Source: UBA6176 sp041688515 (GTDB taxonomy: Bacteria > Verrucomicrobiota > Verrucomicrobiia > Limisphaerales > UBA9464). Taken from it: 64,000 nucleotides of DNA. The notes under the pieces were generated by a model that searched no databases, was not told where the DNA came from, and saw nothing but the letters and a program-made list of their open reading frames with translations. Below are positions 50,761-64,000 of this stretch, piece by piece; the first letter of the stretch is position 1, and each line of letters begins with the position of its first letter. The stretch lies in the NCBI GenBank assembly GCA_041688515.1, contig JBDNHZ010000185.1:1-64000 (forward strand), written 5' to 3'. The position numbers and the translations under genes are program-made.

Positions 50761-53700
50761 ATGAATTCGTGGCAGCGAATCTGCTGCAAGGCTCTCATTC
50801 CACTTGTTTTCGGATTTAGTCTGGCCGGCGTCACTCCTCCACATTCCATGTCTATGCAACTCTTCCTTCTCCGACTCCTGAAGGTCCTTGCGGCGCTGAG
50901 CTGCTCCGCGTTCGGGCGGGCCGCAATCGTCATCAATGAGATCCACCCGTCACCCGACGTGGCTCAGGAGCGGGTCGAATTCATCGAACTCTTCAATGAC
51001 GACAACCAACCGGCCCAACTCGATGGCTGGCGCGTCACCCGCGGAATAGAGTTTATCTTTCCCACCGGAACCACCATCGCTCCCAACGGATTCCTCGTTC
51101 TTGCTCAGGATCCGTCCGCCCTTGCCCTGAAATTCGGGCTCTCCGGGGCCGCGGGCCCTTGGACCGGTCGCTTGTCGGGACGAGGCGAGACAATCGAATT
51201 GATTCATTCCGACGGAACCGTGATCGACCGTGTGAACTTCGAATTAGGTTTCCCGTGGCCTACCGTGGGCGGCTCCTCTGGGAATTCGATGGAACTCATT
51301 CATCCCTCGCTCGACAACACCCTTGGCGGCAGCTGGCGGTCTTCGATCGCACCCGAATCTGGCCTCCCAGATCAAAGCCTGATCGAAGCCGCGTCATCCT
51401 GGCGCTACCTCAAGGGCTCTGCGGAGCCGTCCATGATCACCGGTGCGTGGCGATTGCCAGAATTCAACGACTCCGCCTGGACGGTCGGGCCCGGACCAGT
51501 CGGGTACGACCCCGATGTCCTCGGAGTCGCCACCACCGGGGGATCGCGCCTCACGGACATGCGTGGGAACTACACCACGTTCTATCTGCGCCAAGATTTC
51601 AGCGCGGTCTCGCCGGAGACCTATGGCCGGATCCGTCTGGAAGCTTTGTTCGACGATGGTTTCAAGGCGTGGATCAACGGGCACCTCCTGTTCACCGACG
51701 CACTTCCGAACCCCGAAACGGCCTTCAACGCCACCAGCACCAGCGGGCGAGAGAACAATAGCTATCAGGTATTCGAAGCCACAATCCCCGTAGGGTTGCT
51801 CCGCCCGACCGGCAATATCCTGGCCGTCCAAGTCGCCAACTCCAGCCTGGGCGACAGCTCTGACTGCTTCTTCGACTGTCGCTTGCGCCTGCTCGGAAAT
51901 ACCGCCGGACAAGGACCAACCCCCGGTCGAGTCAACCGGGCGTTTTCCACCAACGCGCCCCCAGCCCTGCGGCAGGTCGTCCATCAACCGAAATCGCCAC
52001 GCTCTCAGCAAGCGGTCATCATTACTATCAAGGCCACCGATCCCGACGGAATCACATCGCTGGTCCTCGAGTACCAGGTGGTCAAACCCGGAGAGTATAT
52101 CCGAGTTGACAGCCCCGGGTACGCCTCCAATTGGTCCACGGTACCCATGAACGATACCGCCGCTTCCCCCGACACAATCGCCAACGATGGCATCTACAGT
52201 GCGCTTCTGCCGGGTGACATTCAGGAACATCGGAGTCTCGTTCGATACCGCATTCGGGCCACTGACTCCAAGGGTGCCACGGTCCAAGTCCCCTATTCCG
52301 ATGACGATGCGAAAAACTTTGCCTACTTTGTTTACGATGGAGTCCCGGCCTGGAGTGGTGCGGTACGACCGGGCGTTCCCGGCGATCCCGGCAGGATGTT
52401 CACCGTCCAGACCAACGAAATGAACCGGTTGCCTGTCTACCATCTGCTCGCCCAGCGGAAGGACGTGGAGGATGCCACCTGGCGGGACCGAAGCCGCGGC
52501 GACGAGTACTTCTGGCGTGGGACGCTGGTCTACGAGGAGGAGGTATATGAAAACATCCGATTTCGCCCACGAGGGGGCGTCTGGCGATATGCAATGGGCA
52601 AAAACATGTGGAAATTCGACTTCACTCAGGGACACGACTTCCGCGGTCGCGACAACTGGGGCCGCCGCTTCAACGCCGATTGGACCAAACTCAATCTGGG
52701 TTCCGCCATCCAGCAGGGCGACTACCTGCATCGTGGAGAGCATGGAATGTTTGAAAGCGTCGGGTTCCGACTATTCCAACTCACAGGCGCTACAGGATGC
52801 GATACTGCCTACGTACAATTCCGAATCGTAGATGCCGTGGACGAAGCACCGGCGGGTGCCCAGTACGCTGGGGACTTCTGGGGTGTTTATCTGGCCGTCG
52901 AGCAACCCGACGGACGCTATCTGGAATCCCACGGCCTCGCCGACGGAAATCTCTACAAAATGGAAGGTGGATTCGGAGACCCGAATAATCTGGGCCCTGA
53001 CGGGCCTGTAGATTCCAGTGATCTCTCCACATTCATTACACAGTACAATGGGTCACCCTCAGAATCGTGGTGGAGTACGAATTTCAATCTGACCAGCTAT
53101 TACAACTACCAAGCGATCGTACAGGCGATCCATCACTACGACATCGCAGACGGAAAGAATTACTACTACTACCGCAACCCTGAAACCAGACGCTGGCAAG
53201 TAGTGCCGTGGGACCTCGACCTCACCTGGTCGGACAATATGTATCGCGGAGGCCAAACCGGCGGAGATGATCCATTCAAGAGTCGGGTATTGAACAATTT
53301 CAACTGGACCAATCCACGCCTTCCAAACATTGCCCTGGAGTTCCGGAATCGCGTTCGAGAGATCCGAGATCTGCTCTGGAACAGCGATGAAGCATTTCGA
53401 CTGCTGGACGAACATTCGCGACTGCTTCGCGGCCCCAATCAGTGGAGTCTGATCGATGCCGATCGGGCTCAATGGGACTACAACCCGATCATGGCGGATG
53501 GCTCTTTGGTCAACACTTCAAAGGCAGGGCGAGGACGCTACTATCAATCTGGCGTTGGAACCAGGGACTTTTCCGGGATGGTCGCAAAGATGCGCAACTA
53601 CGTGACCTACCGCGCATCCAATGCCGTCTTTTCTCTGGATACCATGGCCGCGGAATCAACCCGACCTCAGACTCCTATGATTGCCTATTCCGGTGCCGAA

Positions 53701-54717
53701 GGCCAGCCGGTGGATCAGTTAAAGTTCACCGTCTCCCCCTATTCTGGGGCCAGCGCACGCGCTGCGGTGCGCTGGCGCATCGCCGAGATCTCGCGACCCG
53801 GGCATCCGGCCTATGACCCGACCAAACCCCTGCCCTATGAAATTCAAGCGACAGTTGAATCCGGCAATTTACCACCGACGACTGCCACATGGGTGCCGCC
53901 TACCGGAAACCTTAGAACAGGACGACTCTACCGAGCTAGAGCCCAGTTTCTCGATATCGTTGGAAGAACAAGCAATTGGTCGTTGCCAGTGGAATTTACC
54001 GCAGGTGAACCGATGGAAGCATCGAATCTGACAACTGACCTGAAGGTTACAGAGCTCATGTACAACCCGCCCGAGGATGGATTTGAATTTCTGGAGCTTC
54101 ACAATGCTCATCCCTACCGCCGTTTGGATTTGTCCGGATCCCGGTTTACTTCGGGAGTCAGCTTTGAGTTCCCGTCCGGAACAATCTTGGAGCCTGGTGA
54201 GTATGCGCTGCTGCTGCGGACGACGAATTCAGCCGCCTTTCGGCTGGCCTACCAGCTCCCGGAGTCTATCAGAATTCTTGGAACCTATTCCGGAGCTCTG
54301 GCCAATGGGGGTGAGACATTGACGATTCGAGCCGCCGCTGGTTCAACGAACCAGGTTACTCTCACCTATTCGAGCGCGCCACCCTGGCCAGCCAATGCCA
54401 ATGGAAATGGCTGGTCTCTGGTCCCACTCGAAGCCGGCTCCGGCACACCATCCGAACCGAACTTCTGGCGGGCGAGCTTCGGTCGAGGCGGATCTCCAGG
54501 CGGACCCGATTCACTCACGATTTCCGCTATCCGCCGTGTTCCTGGTGGCCTCGAACTCCGGTTCAACAGTATCGATCCCGGAGTCCGAACTTGGGTGTCC
54601 CAAGATCTCCTTATATGGTCCCAATTGGACGGCATTGCCGGGCCCGGCCGGGTCATGATTCCTGACCGCCTCGACGGGGCTTCCGGATTTGTCCGACTCC
54701 AACTGGATGTTCGATGA
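50761..54717 (+). CDS. CotH-kinase protein with lamin-tail domains, exported
   Basis: A 1318-residue secreted protein. Two possible signal peptides are seen, one from the first ATG and one from MQLFLLRLLKVLAALSCSAFG (starts at 50848 or 50854). A lamin-tail domain (IVINEIHPSPDVAQERVEFIE onward) is followed by a galactose-binding-like region and a CotH kinase-like domain at about 545-900 (GVYLAVEQPDGRYLESHG, GNLYKMEG, VVPWDLDLTWSDN with the metal-binding Asp). A second lamin-tail domain is at about 1095-1230 (VTELMYNPPEDGFEFLELHN). CotH is an atypical protein kinase of spore coats; bacterial exported relatives are often linked with VTC genes, and a VTC gene lies 42 kb away here. The 52.5-54.4 kb part is visibly less GC-rich than the neighbours. 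Confidence 0.9.
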   Translation: MNSWQRICCKALIPLVFGFSLAGVTPPHSMSMQLFLLRLLKVLAALSCSAFGRAAIVINEIHPSPDVAQERVEFIELFNDDNQPAQLDGWRVTRGIEFIFPTGTTIAPNGFLVLAQDPSALALKFGLSGAAGPWTGRLSGRGETIELIHSDGTVIDRVNFELGFPWPTVGGSSGNSMELIHPSLDNTLGGSWRSSIAPESGLPDQSLIEAASSWRYLKGSAEPSMITGAWRLPEFNDSAWTVGPGPVGYDPDVLGVATTGGSRLTDMRGNYTTFYLRQDFSAVSPETYGRIRLEALFDDGFKAWINGHLLFTDALPNPETAFNATSTSGRENNSYQVFEATIPVGLLRPTGNILAVQVANSSLGDSSDCFFDCRLRLLGNTAGQGPTPGRVNRAFSTNAPPALRQVVHQPKSPRSQQAVIITIKATDPDGITSLVLEYQVVKPGEYIRVDSPGYASNWSTVPMNDTAASPDTIANDGIYSALLPGDIQEHRSLVRYRIRATDSKGATVQVPYSDDDAKNFAYFVYDGVPAWSGAVRPGVPGDPGRMFTVQTNEMNRLPVYHLLAQRKDVEDATWRDRSRGDEYFWRGTLVYEEEVYENIRFRPRGGVWRYAMGKNMWKFDFTQGHDFRGRDNWGRRFNADWTKLNLGSAIQQGDYLHRGEHGMFESVGFRLFQLTGATGCDTAYVQFRIVDAVDEAPAGAQYAGDFWGVYLAVEQPDGRYLESHGLADGNLYKMEGGFGDPNNLGPDGPVDSSDLSTFITQYNGSPSESWWSTNFNLTSYYNYQAIVQAIHHYDIADGKNYYYYRNPETRRWQVVPWDLDLTWSDNMYRGGQTGGDDPFKSRVLNNFNWTNPRLPNIALEFRNRVREIRDLLWNSDEAFRLLDEHSRLLRGPNQWSLIDADRAQWDYNPIMADGSLVNTSKAGRGRYYQSGVGTRDFSGMVAKMRNYVTYRASNAVFSLDTMAAESTRPQTPMIAYSGAEGQPVDQLKFTVSPYSGASARAAVRWRIAEISRPGHPAYDPTKPLPYEIQATVESGNLPPTTATWVPPTGNLRTGRLYRARAQFLDIVGRTSNWSLPVEFTAGEPMEASNLTTDLKVTELMYNPPEDGFEFLELHNAHPYRRLDLSGSRFTSGVSFEFPSGTILEPGEYALLLRTTNSAAFRLAYQLPESIRILGTYSGALANGGETLTIRAAAGSTNQVTLTYSSAPPWPANANGNGWSLVPLEAGSGTPSEPNFWRASFGRGGSPGGPDSLTISAIRRVPGGLELRFNSIDPGVRTWVSQDLLIWSQLDGIAGPGRVMIPDRLDGASGFVRLQLDVR

Positions 54718-54741
54718 CTGGATCTGGACGGGTTCCAGAAA

Positions 54742-55683
54742 CTACGCGCAAGGCGATTCCAATAGCCGGAAGTCGCCATGGTCGGCATCCAACCGCGCCA
54801 TTACTCCCCATGGCAGACTCCGCTTTCGCACTTCGTGCCCATAGGCGTAGCTGCGAACACAAGGCACCCGGAGATCCTCCAAGAGCTCACGGAGGATTGT
54901 CGGGAGGTCATGAAACGACTTTTCCGGGTCGGCCGGTCTGCACTCGGTGAATTGCCCAAGCACCAATCCCGCGATTTCTCCAAGCACTCCAGAAAGGCGC
55001 AACTGCACGATCATTCGATCCAATCGGTGTAAATGCTCATGGATGTCTTCCAGCACCAAGATCGCTCCGCGGAGATCGGGGAGATAGGGAGTTCCAAACA
55101 GCGACATCACCAACGAGAAGCATCCCCCCATTAGACGTCCCTCCGCGACGCCTCCCTGAATCGGGATCCAGGGAGAATCCGCTGGATTGGAAAGCTCCAG
55201 GCCAGCTTCGTCCCCCGTCACCAAGGACCAGAAGTGCCGATCGGTAAATGGATCCGGCACACCACGGAACTCCACACCGGCCATGGGCCCCGATACCGTT
55301 TCCACTCCCGCCTTAGCCATCATCCCCATCTGGAGGGCCGTGAGGTCGCTGTAGCCCACCACCCATTTCGGATCCGATCGGATAGCGCTGTAGTCAACTC
55401 CAGGTAGCAGGCGCCCGCATCCGTACCCTCCACGGACTGCCATGAGCATTCGAATTTCCGGATCCCGAAGGAACGCGTTCAGATCCGCCAAGCGCTCCTG
55501 ATCGGTACCTGCAAAGGTACCATGGCTCGATCGAACATGAGCCCCCAGACGCACGCGATACCCCCTGGCCTCTAGGGCTCGGGCTCCAAAGTCGATCCGA
55601 TCCGCAGGGACAGGCGCGCCCGCAGGACAAAAGAGTCCGATCGTCTGCCCTGACTGCAAGGCCTGCGGCTTGAGCAACGTCAC
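54742..55683 (-). CDS. ldcA: LD-carboxypeptidase (peptidase S66)
   Basis: A 313-residue enzyme that removes the terminal D-Ala from murein tetrapeptides during peptidoglycan recycling. The nucleophile is Ser112 in VVGYSDLTAL; the catalytic Glu lies in LVLEDIHEHL and the His in SYAYGHEVRKRSLPWG. RGGYGCGRLLPGVDY is the conserved substrate-pocket block. There is no signal peptide, in line with a cytoplasmic enzyme. It is convergent with the CotH gene and read in the same direction as rpoC, but a strong terminator separates them. Confidence 0.95.
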   Translation of the reverse strand: MTLLKPQALQSGQTIGLFCPAGAPVPADRIDFGARALEARGYRVRLGAHVRSSHGTFAGTDQERLADLNAFLRDPEIRMLMAVRGGYGCGRLLPGVDYSAIRSDPKWVVGYSDLTALQMGMMAKAGVETVSGPMAGVEFRGVPDPFTDRHFWSLVTGDEAGLELSNPADSPWIPIQGGVAEGRLMGGCFSLVMSLFGTPYLPDLRGAILVLEDIHEHLHRLDRMIVQLRLSGVLGEIAGLVLGQFTECRPADPEKSFHDLPTILRELLEDLRVPCVRSYAYGHEVRKRSLPWGVMARLDADHGDFRLLESPCA

Positions 55684-55743
55684 TCGGACATACTGGCCTT
55701 ACGACCGGTTCAAGTCATCTGTGAAGCAGGACACCGATTGACG

Positions 55744-55770
55744 AAAAAGGGGCGCCCTGGAGGGCGCCCC
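55744..55770 (-). terminator. Rho-independent terminator of the rpoBC operon
   Basis: GGGGCGCCC and GGGCGCCCC form a 9-base GC stem with a TGGA loop; on the minus strand it is followed by five U. It lies about 28 bases after the rpoC stop. Confidence 0.93.
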
Positions 55771-55797
55771 TGTTGGCTTAGGTCGATGTATTTTAGA

Positions 55798-58700
55798 TCA
55801 GCCCAGCAAAGGCGCTGCCGACGAATCATCGCCGTCTGGCAGATCGAAGCCGGGCGCCTCCTCTACCGGTACATCGACCAACGTGCGGACATCCATCTCG
55901 CGATGGCCACCGTAACCGGTCCCCGCAGGAATGATGTGTCCCATGATGACGTTCTCCTTGAAACCACGGAGTCCGTCGCTCTTGCCGAGGGTCGCGGCTT
56001 CCGTGAGGACACGGGTCGTATCCTGGAAAGAAGCCGCGCTGAGGAACGACTCGGTCTCCAAGGAGGCCTTGGTAATGCCCAGAAGAACTGGAACACCTTC
56101 AGCCGGCTTGCCACCGATCTTCTCGATCCTCTGGTTCTCGTCTTCGAAGGAGACCTTGTCGATCTGTTCGCCCCAAAGGAAAATGGTGTCACCAGGCTCG
56201 GTAATGCGCACCTTTTTCAGCATCTGGCGGATGATGATCTCAATGTGCTTGTCGTTGATCGTGACGCCCTGAAGTCGATAAACCTCCTGAATCTCGTTCA
56301 CGAGGTGTTCCTGCAACTCCTGCGGTCCGCAGACGTCGAGGATCTCGTGCGGGACGACCGGTCCATCGGTCAACTGCTGTCCCTTCTTCACGAAGTCGCC
56401 CTTGTAAACGATGATGTGTTTGCCGATCGGGATAAGATGTTCCTCTTCCTGAGCGGTCTGGGGATCGCGAACCACGACGCAACGCTTTCCGCGAACGCTC
56501 GCGCCGAAATCGACGACGCCGTCAATCTTCGCAATCTCAGCGGCATCCTTTGGACGACGCGCCTCGAACAACTCGGCCACACGCGGAAGACCGCCGGTGA
56601 TGTCCTTCGTCTTCGAAGCCTTGCGCGGCGTCTTGGCCACAAGCGCGCCGGCATTGATCTCATCGCCCTCGGCAACGACCAGATGCGCTCCAGCCGGAAT
56701 CGGGTACTGAGCCACCGGCTCTCCCCGCTGGTCTTCCAGGATGATCGTCGGGTGCAAATCCTCCTTGTGGTCAATGATGACCATGTCCTCTGTTCCGGTG
56801 GCCTCGTCGACCTCCTGCTTCATCGTGACCCCTTCGATGATGTCGATAAACTTGACCCGGCCACCCTTCTCGGAGATCACCGGCACGTTGTACGCATCCC
56901 ACTCGACAAAAACCTCGTTCTTCTTCACCTGACCGCCATCGGGAATGGAGATCACGGAGCCGATGACAATGGAATGGGTTTCCAGTTCCTTGCCCTCGGG
57001 AGAAAAGATCGACAGCGTGCCGTTCTTGTTGAGGACAATGTTGTTGCCGTCTTCCAGCGAAACATAGCGAAGCTCGTTGTACCGGACGGTCCCGTCATGC
57101 TTGGTTTTGATCTGCGGCTGCTTGTAGGTCTGTGACGCTACACCACCAACGTGGAAGGTACGCATCGTCAACTGAGTGCCGGGCTCGCCGATCGATTGCG
57201 CGGCAATAATGCCGACCGCTTCGCCCAGTTTCACAATCCGACCCGTCGCCAGATTGCGGCCGTAGCACTTGGCACAAACGCCGTGCTTGGTTTCGCAGGT
57301 CAGCGCTGACCGGATCTTTACCCGTTCGATACTGGCCCGCTCGATCCCCTTCGAGGTATGCTCGTCGAATTCCTCGCCAGCCCCGATCACCTTGTGCTTT
57401 AGGTCCGCCGGGTCATGGATATCCTCGGCGGAGTAGCGTCCAAAAATTCGCTCACTGATCTTTACCACCTCTTCCTCACCCTCGTAAATCGAGACGACGG
57501 AGATGCCATTGGTCGTTCCGCAATCGAGCTGCCGGACGATCACATCCTGCGCAGCATCGACGAGCTTCCGGGTCATATAACCAGAATCAGCGGTTTTCAA
57601 TGCAGTATCAGCGAGACCCTTTCGGGCACCGTGCGTCGAAATGAAGTATTCCAGCACGGTCAAACCCTCGCGGAAGCTTGAAAGAATCGGCTTCTCGATG
57701 ATTTCGCCGCTTGGCTTGGCCATCAGACCGCGGAGGCCAGCCAACTGTCGTACCTGCGCCTTGTTGCCTCGGGCACCGGAATCCACCATCAGATGAACCG
57801 GGTTGAACTCCTTCTTGCCCTGATTGTGCTGGAGGGTCTTGAGCATCACGGCACCAATCTGATCGGTGCAGTGCGTCCAGATGTCGATGACCTTGTTGTA
57901 GCGCTCCTGATTGGTGATGACGCCCTTGCGGTGCTGCTTGTCTACTTCGGAGATCTGCTTCAAGGCGTTTTCGATCTCCTTCTCCTTCTCGATCGGAACG
58001 ATCATGTCATCGATGCCGATGGAAACACCGGCACGTGTCGCCTCGCGGAATCCAACTTCCTTCAACTTGTCAAGCGTGTGGACCGTGCGCTCCTGACCGC
58101 AGTACTTATAACAGTTGAAAATAACATCCCCAAGCTGGCTCTTGCCAATCGGTTTGTTGATGAACCCGAGCTCTCCCGGCCAAATCTCTGAGAACAATAC
58201 GCGACCGACCGTAGTCTCAATCAGCTTGGAATGCGCGTCACCGTATTTGGTTTCCCTACCCAGGTCGGGATTGAGGAGATGGATCCGGTCGTGGGTGCGA
58301 AGCGCCCCGTCGTTGTGAGCGAAGATGGCCTCCATCTTTGTCCCGAAGAGCATCAGACGCTCTTTCTCCTTTCGGGCTTTGCGAGGTTCCGCGGTCAGGT
58401 AGTAACACCCAAGGGTGATATCCTGCGTCGGCGTCATGATCGGCTTTCCGCTTGAAGGACTGAAAATATTCAGCGGAGCCATCATGAGGAGTCGCGCCTC
58501 CAATTGGGCTTCCACCGACAACGGCACATGAACAGCCATCTGGTCACCATCGAAGTCGGCATTGTACGCGGTACACACCAACGGATGAATCCGGATGGCT
58601 TCACCCTCAATCAGGACGGGCTCGAAGGCCTGAATGGAAAGACGATGCAAGGTTGGCGCTCGATTGAGCAGAACCGGATGTCCCTTGGTTACCTCTTCAA

Positions 58701-59946
58701 GGATGTCCCAAACCTCAGGTGACTGACGCTCGATCATCTTCTTGGCCGAGCGAACCGTGTGGACGTATCCAAGTTCCTTCAGTCGCCGAATAATGAACGG
58801 TTCGAAGAGAACCAACGCCATCTTCTTGGGAAGACCGCACTGGTTCAGCTTGAGTTCAGGGCCGATGACGATGACCGAACGGCCTGAGTAGTCGACCCGC
58901 TTCCCGAGCAGGTTTTGGCGGAATCGGCCCGACTTGCCCTTGAGCATGTCGGAGAGCGACTTCAAAGCCCGGTTGCCCGCGCCGGTAACCGCCCGGCCAT
59001 GGCGACCATTGTCGAACAACGCATCGACGGCCTCCTGAAGCATTCGCTTCTCGTTCCGAATAATGACCTCGGGAGTCTTCAACTGGAGCAAGTTCTTCAG
59101 CCGGTTGTTCCGGTTGATTACCCGACGATAGAGATCGTTCAGGTCGGACGTGGCGAACCGTCCGCCCTCAAGGGGCACCAAAGGACGTAAGTCAGGCGGG
59201 ATCACCGGCAGGACCGTGAGAATCATCCATTCAGGCCGCATCTTGGACTTGGAGAAGCCCTGAAACAGCTTGATGCGCTTGGCGATCTTTTTGCGGTTCT
59301 GCTTGGACTTCGTCTCCTGCATCGCAATCTGAAGCTCTTCAATCGTCTTCTCCAGATTGATCTTGCAGAGAGCATCACGAACCGCTTCGGCTCCCATCTT
59401 GGCCGAGAAGGCCTCGGTTCCATAAGTCTGCCGTGCCTCACGGTACTCGTGCTCGGACAGAAGTTGGTTCTCTTTGAGCGGAGTGTTGCCGGGATCAATG
59501 ACGAGGTAATCCTCGTAGTAGATGACCCGCTCGAGGTTCCGCGCCGTCATGTCCAGCATGAGGCCGATCCTCGACGGCATACACTTAAAGAACCAGATGT
59601 GAGACACCGGCACCGCGAGCTCTATGTGGCCCATCCGCTCCCGGCGAACCCGTGCCAACGTCACCTCGACACCGCATCGGTCGCAAACGACCCCGCGGTG
59701 CTTGATCCGCTTGTACTTTCCGCATGAGCACTCCCAGTCCTTGACCGGACCGAAAATGCGCTCGCAGAACAAACCACCCTTTTCGGGCTTGAAGGTACGG
59801 TAATTGATTGTCTCCGGGTTCTTCACCTCTCCCTTTGACCAGGATCGGATGATTTCCGGCGATGCAACGTGGATCGCTACATGATCCACCAGATTGACCT
59901 TGTCGAGGCCCAGCAACTCGCGGGCGGTGTCCTTGGAAGGAAGCAT
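55798..59946 (-). CDS. rpoC: DNA-directed RNA polymerase subunit beta'
   Basis: A 1382-residue core polymerase subunit. The Zn1 site is CSCGKYKRIKHRGVVCDRC, the catalytic Mg-binding loop is NADFDGDQM with NRAPTLHR before it, and the Zn2 Cys set (CETKHGVCAKCYGRNL) follows. Bridge-helix and trigger-loop sequences (GARGNKAQVRQLAGLRGLM, GYMTRKLVDAAQDV) are intact, and IGEPGTQLTMRTFH is typical. The ATG at 59946 starts MLPSKDTARELLG, 43 bases after the rpoB stop; the longer frame reaches into rpoB and is rejected. It ends the operon. Confidence 0.98.
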   Translation of the reverse strand: MLPSKDTARELLGLDKVNLVDHVAIHVASPEIIRSWSKGEVKNPETINYRTFKPEKGGLFCERIFGPVKDWECSCGKYKRIKHRGVVCDRCGVEVTLARVRRERMGHIELAVPVSHIWFFKCMPSRIGLMLDMTARNLERVIYYEDYLVIDPGNTPLKENQLLSEHEYREARQTYGTEAFSAKMGAEAVRDALCKINLEKTIEELQIAMQETKSKQNRKKIAKRIKLFQGFSKSKMRPEWMILTVLPVIPPDLRPLVPLEGGRFATSDLNDLYRRVINRNNRLKNLLQLKTPEVIIRNEKRMLQEAVDALFDNGRHGRAVTGAGNRALKSLSDMLKGKSGRFRQNLLGKRVDYSGRSVIVIGPELKLNQCGLPKKMALVLFEPFIIRRLKELGYVHTVRSAKKMIERQSPEVWDILEEVTKGHPVLLNRAPTLHRLSIQAFEPVLIEGEAIRIHPLVCTAYNADFDGDQMAVHVPLSVEAQLEARLLMMAPLNIFSPSSGKPIMTPTQDITLGCYYLTAEPRKARKEKERLMLFGTKMEAIFAHNDGALRTHDRIHLLNPDLGRETKYGDAHSKLIETTVGRVLFSEIWPGELGFINKPIGKSQLGDVIFNCYKYCGQERTVHTLDKLKEVGFREATRAGVSIGIDDMIVPIEKEKEIENALKQISEVDKQHRKGVITNQERYNKVIDIWTHCTDQIGAVMLKTLQHNQGKKEFNPVHLMVDSGARGNKAQVRQLAGLRGLMAKPSGEIIEKPILSSFREGLTVLEYFISTHGARKGLADTALKTADSGYMTRKLVDAAQDVIVRQLDCGTTNGISVVSIYEGEEEVVKISERIFGRYSAEDIHDPADLKHKVIGAGEEFDEHTSKGIERASIERVKIRSALTCETKHGVCAKCYGRNLATGRIVKLGEAVGIIAAQSIGEPGTQLTMRTFHVGGVASQTYKQPQIKTKHDGTVRYNELRYVSLEDGNNIVLNKNGTLSIFSPEGKELETHSIVIGSVISIPDGGQVKKNEVFVEWDAYNVPVISEKGGRVKFIDIIEGVTMKQEVDEATGTEDMVIIDHKEDLHPTIILEDQRGEPVAQYPIPAGAHLVVAEGDEINAGALVAKTPRKASKTKDITGGLPRVAELFEARRPKDAAEIAKIDGVVDFGASVRGKRCVVVRDPQTAQEEEHLIPIGKHIIVYKGDFVKKGQQLTDGPVVPHEILDVCGPQELQEHLVNEIQEVYRLQGVTINDKHIEIIIRQMLKKVRITEPGDTIFLWGEQIDKVSFEDENQRIEKIGGKPAEGVPVLLGITKASLETESFLSAASFQDTTRVLTEAATLGKSDGLRGFKENVIMGHIIPAGTGYGGHREMDVRTLVDVPVEEAPGFDLPDGDDSSAAPLLG

Positions 59947-59989
59947 ATCTTTAAGGTTCAGCAGGACGATTCTGTGGGTGGATTGAGGA

Positions 59990-63889
<3,900 letters not shown>

Positions 63890-63910
63890 TGCGACCTCGT
63901 GTTCAATTTG

Positions 63911-63928
63911 CGCCCGCCTCACGGCGGG
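63911..63928 (-). promoter_or_regulatory. Hairpin in the rpoB leader
   Basis: CCCGCC-TCAC-GGCGGG forms a 6-base GC stem (63913-63928) just before the ribosome binding site of rpoB. It could influence translation; there is no U-run, so it is not a terminator. Confidence 0.4.
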
Positions 63929-63954
63929 AGCGTGTCGAGTGAAAAGACAATACG

Positions 63955-64000
63955 ACGAGTTCTAGCGCATCGGGTACATACTCCGTGCGCCAGAACTCGT
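63955..64000 (-). promoter_or_regulatory. Long stem-loop upstream of rpoB (attenuator or processing site)
   Basis: ACGAGTTCT-AGCGCA at 63955-63969 pairs with TGCGCC-AGAACTCGT at 63986-64000: 15 pairs on the RNA of the minus strand with one G-U wobble, and a short inner CGG/CCG extension. On the rpoB transcript it is followed by CGTATTGTCTTTT. It resembles the partial terminator or RNase III site found between rplL and rpoB in other bacteria. The stem reaches the window edge and may be longer. Confidence 0.6.

Overview
The window looks like chromosomal DNA of a high-GC member of the Verrucomicrobiota (PVC superphylum). The inference rests on gene content: a planctomycete-type cytochrome c domain, a TIGR03067-like plus ThuA fusion, very large secreted multidomain proteins, a lamin-tail/CotH protein, an EboE homologue, and full-length rpoB and rpoC. 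No rRNA or CRISPR array is visible. Species cannot be named from the sequence alone.

Left flank (1-19500). A partial Gfo/Idh/MocA oxidoreductase and an anchored hypothetical protein come first. A seven-gene minus-strand operon follows, reading from about 9.0 kb back to 1.9 kb: VTC-domain protein, DUF4956 membrane protein, HlyD-like adaptor, GT4 glycosyltransferase (broken), UbiA prenyltransferase, cytochrome P450 and squalene-cyclase-like protein (broken). The last four resemble an isoprenoid-tailoring locus in decay. Next are a secreted cytochrome c domain protein, a 1751-residue subtilisin, a 60-residue protein, EboE, PTS enzyme I and a sugar nucleotidyltransferase, ending at tRNA-Asp(GTC) with its own promoter.

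Central island (about 19545-46085). The 3' end of tRNA-Asp is repeated imperfectly, with 12 identical trailing bases, about 26.5 kb downstream, where it is followed by a strong terminator. A decayed tyrosine-recombinase gene lies directly after the intact tRNA. I read this as an old island inserted into tRNA-Asp. Its cargo is one minus-strand array of 14 genes, several joined by ATGA overlaps: histidine kinase, NarL-type regulator, GlgE, TreS-maltokinase fusion, discoidin-like protein, DHH/DHHA1 phosphoesterase, diadenylate cyclase fused to a YbbR domain, MalQ, GlgC, GlgB, TreZ, GH57, TreY and an MscS channel. This unites alpha-glucan and trehalose turnover by three routes (TreYZ, TreS, GlgE) with probable synthesis and breakdown of c-di-AMP, a pressure-release channel and a dedicated two-component system. 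It looks like a transferable osmotic-stress module and is the most interesting content here. GlgA and GlgM are absent, so polymer elongation must rely on GlgE or on genes elsewhere.

Right flank (46090-64000). A CbiX-like chelatase and a ThuA protein are on the minus strand. Three tightly packed plus-strand genes for exported proteins follow: trypsin-like protease, beta-lactamase-family hydrolase and CotH/LTD protein. Then come an LD-carboxypeptidase on the minus strand, a strong terminator, and rpoC and rpoB on the minus strand, with stem-loops in the rpoB leader at the window edge.
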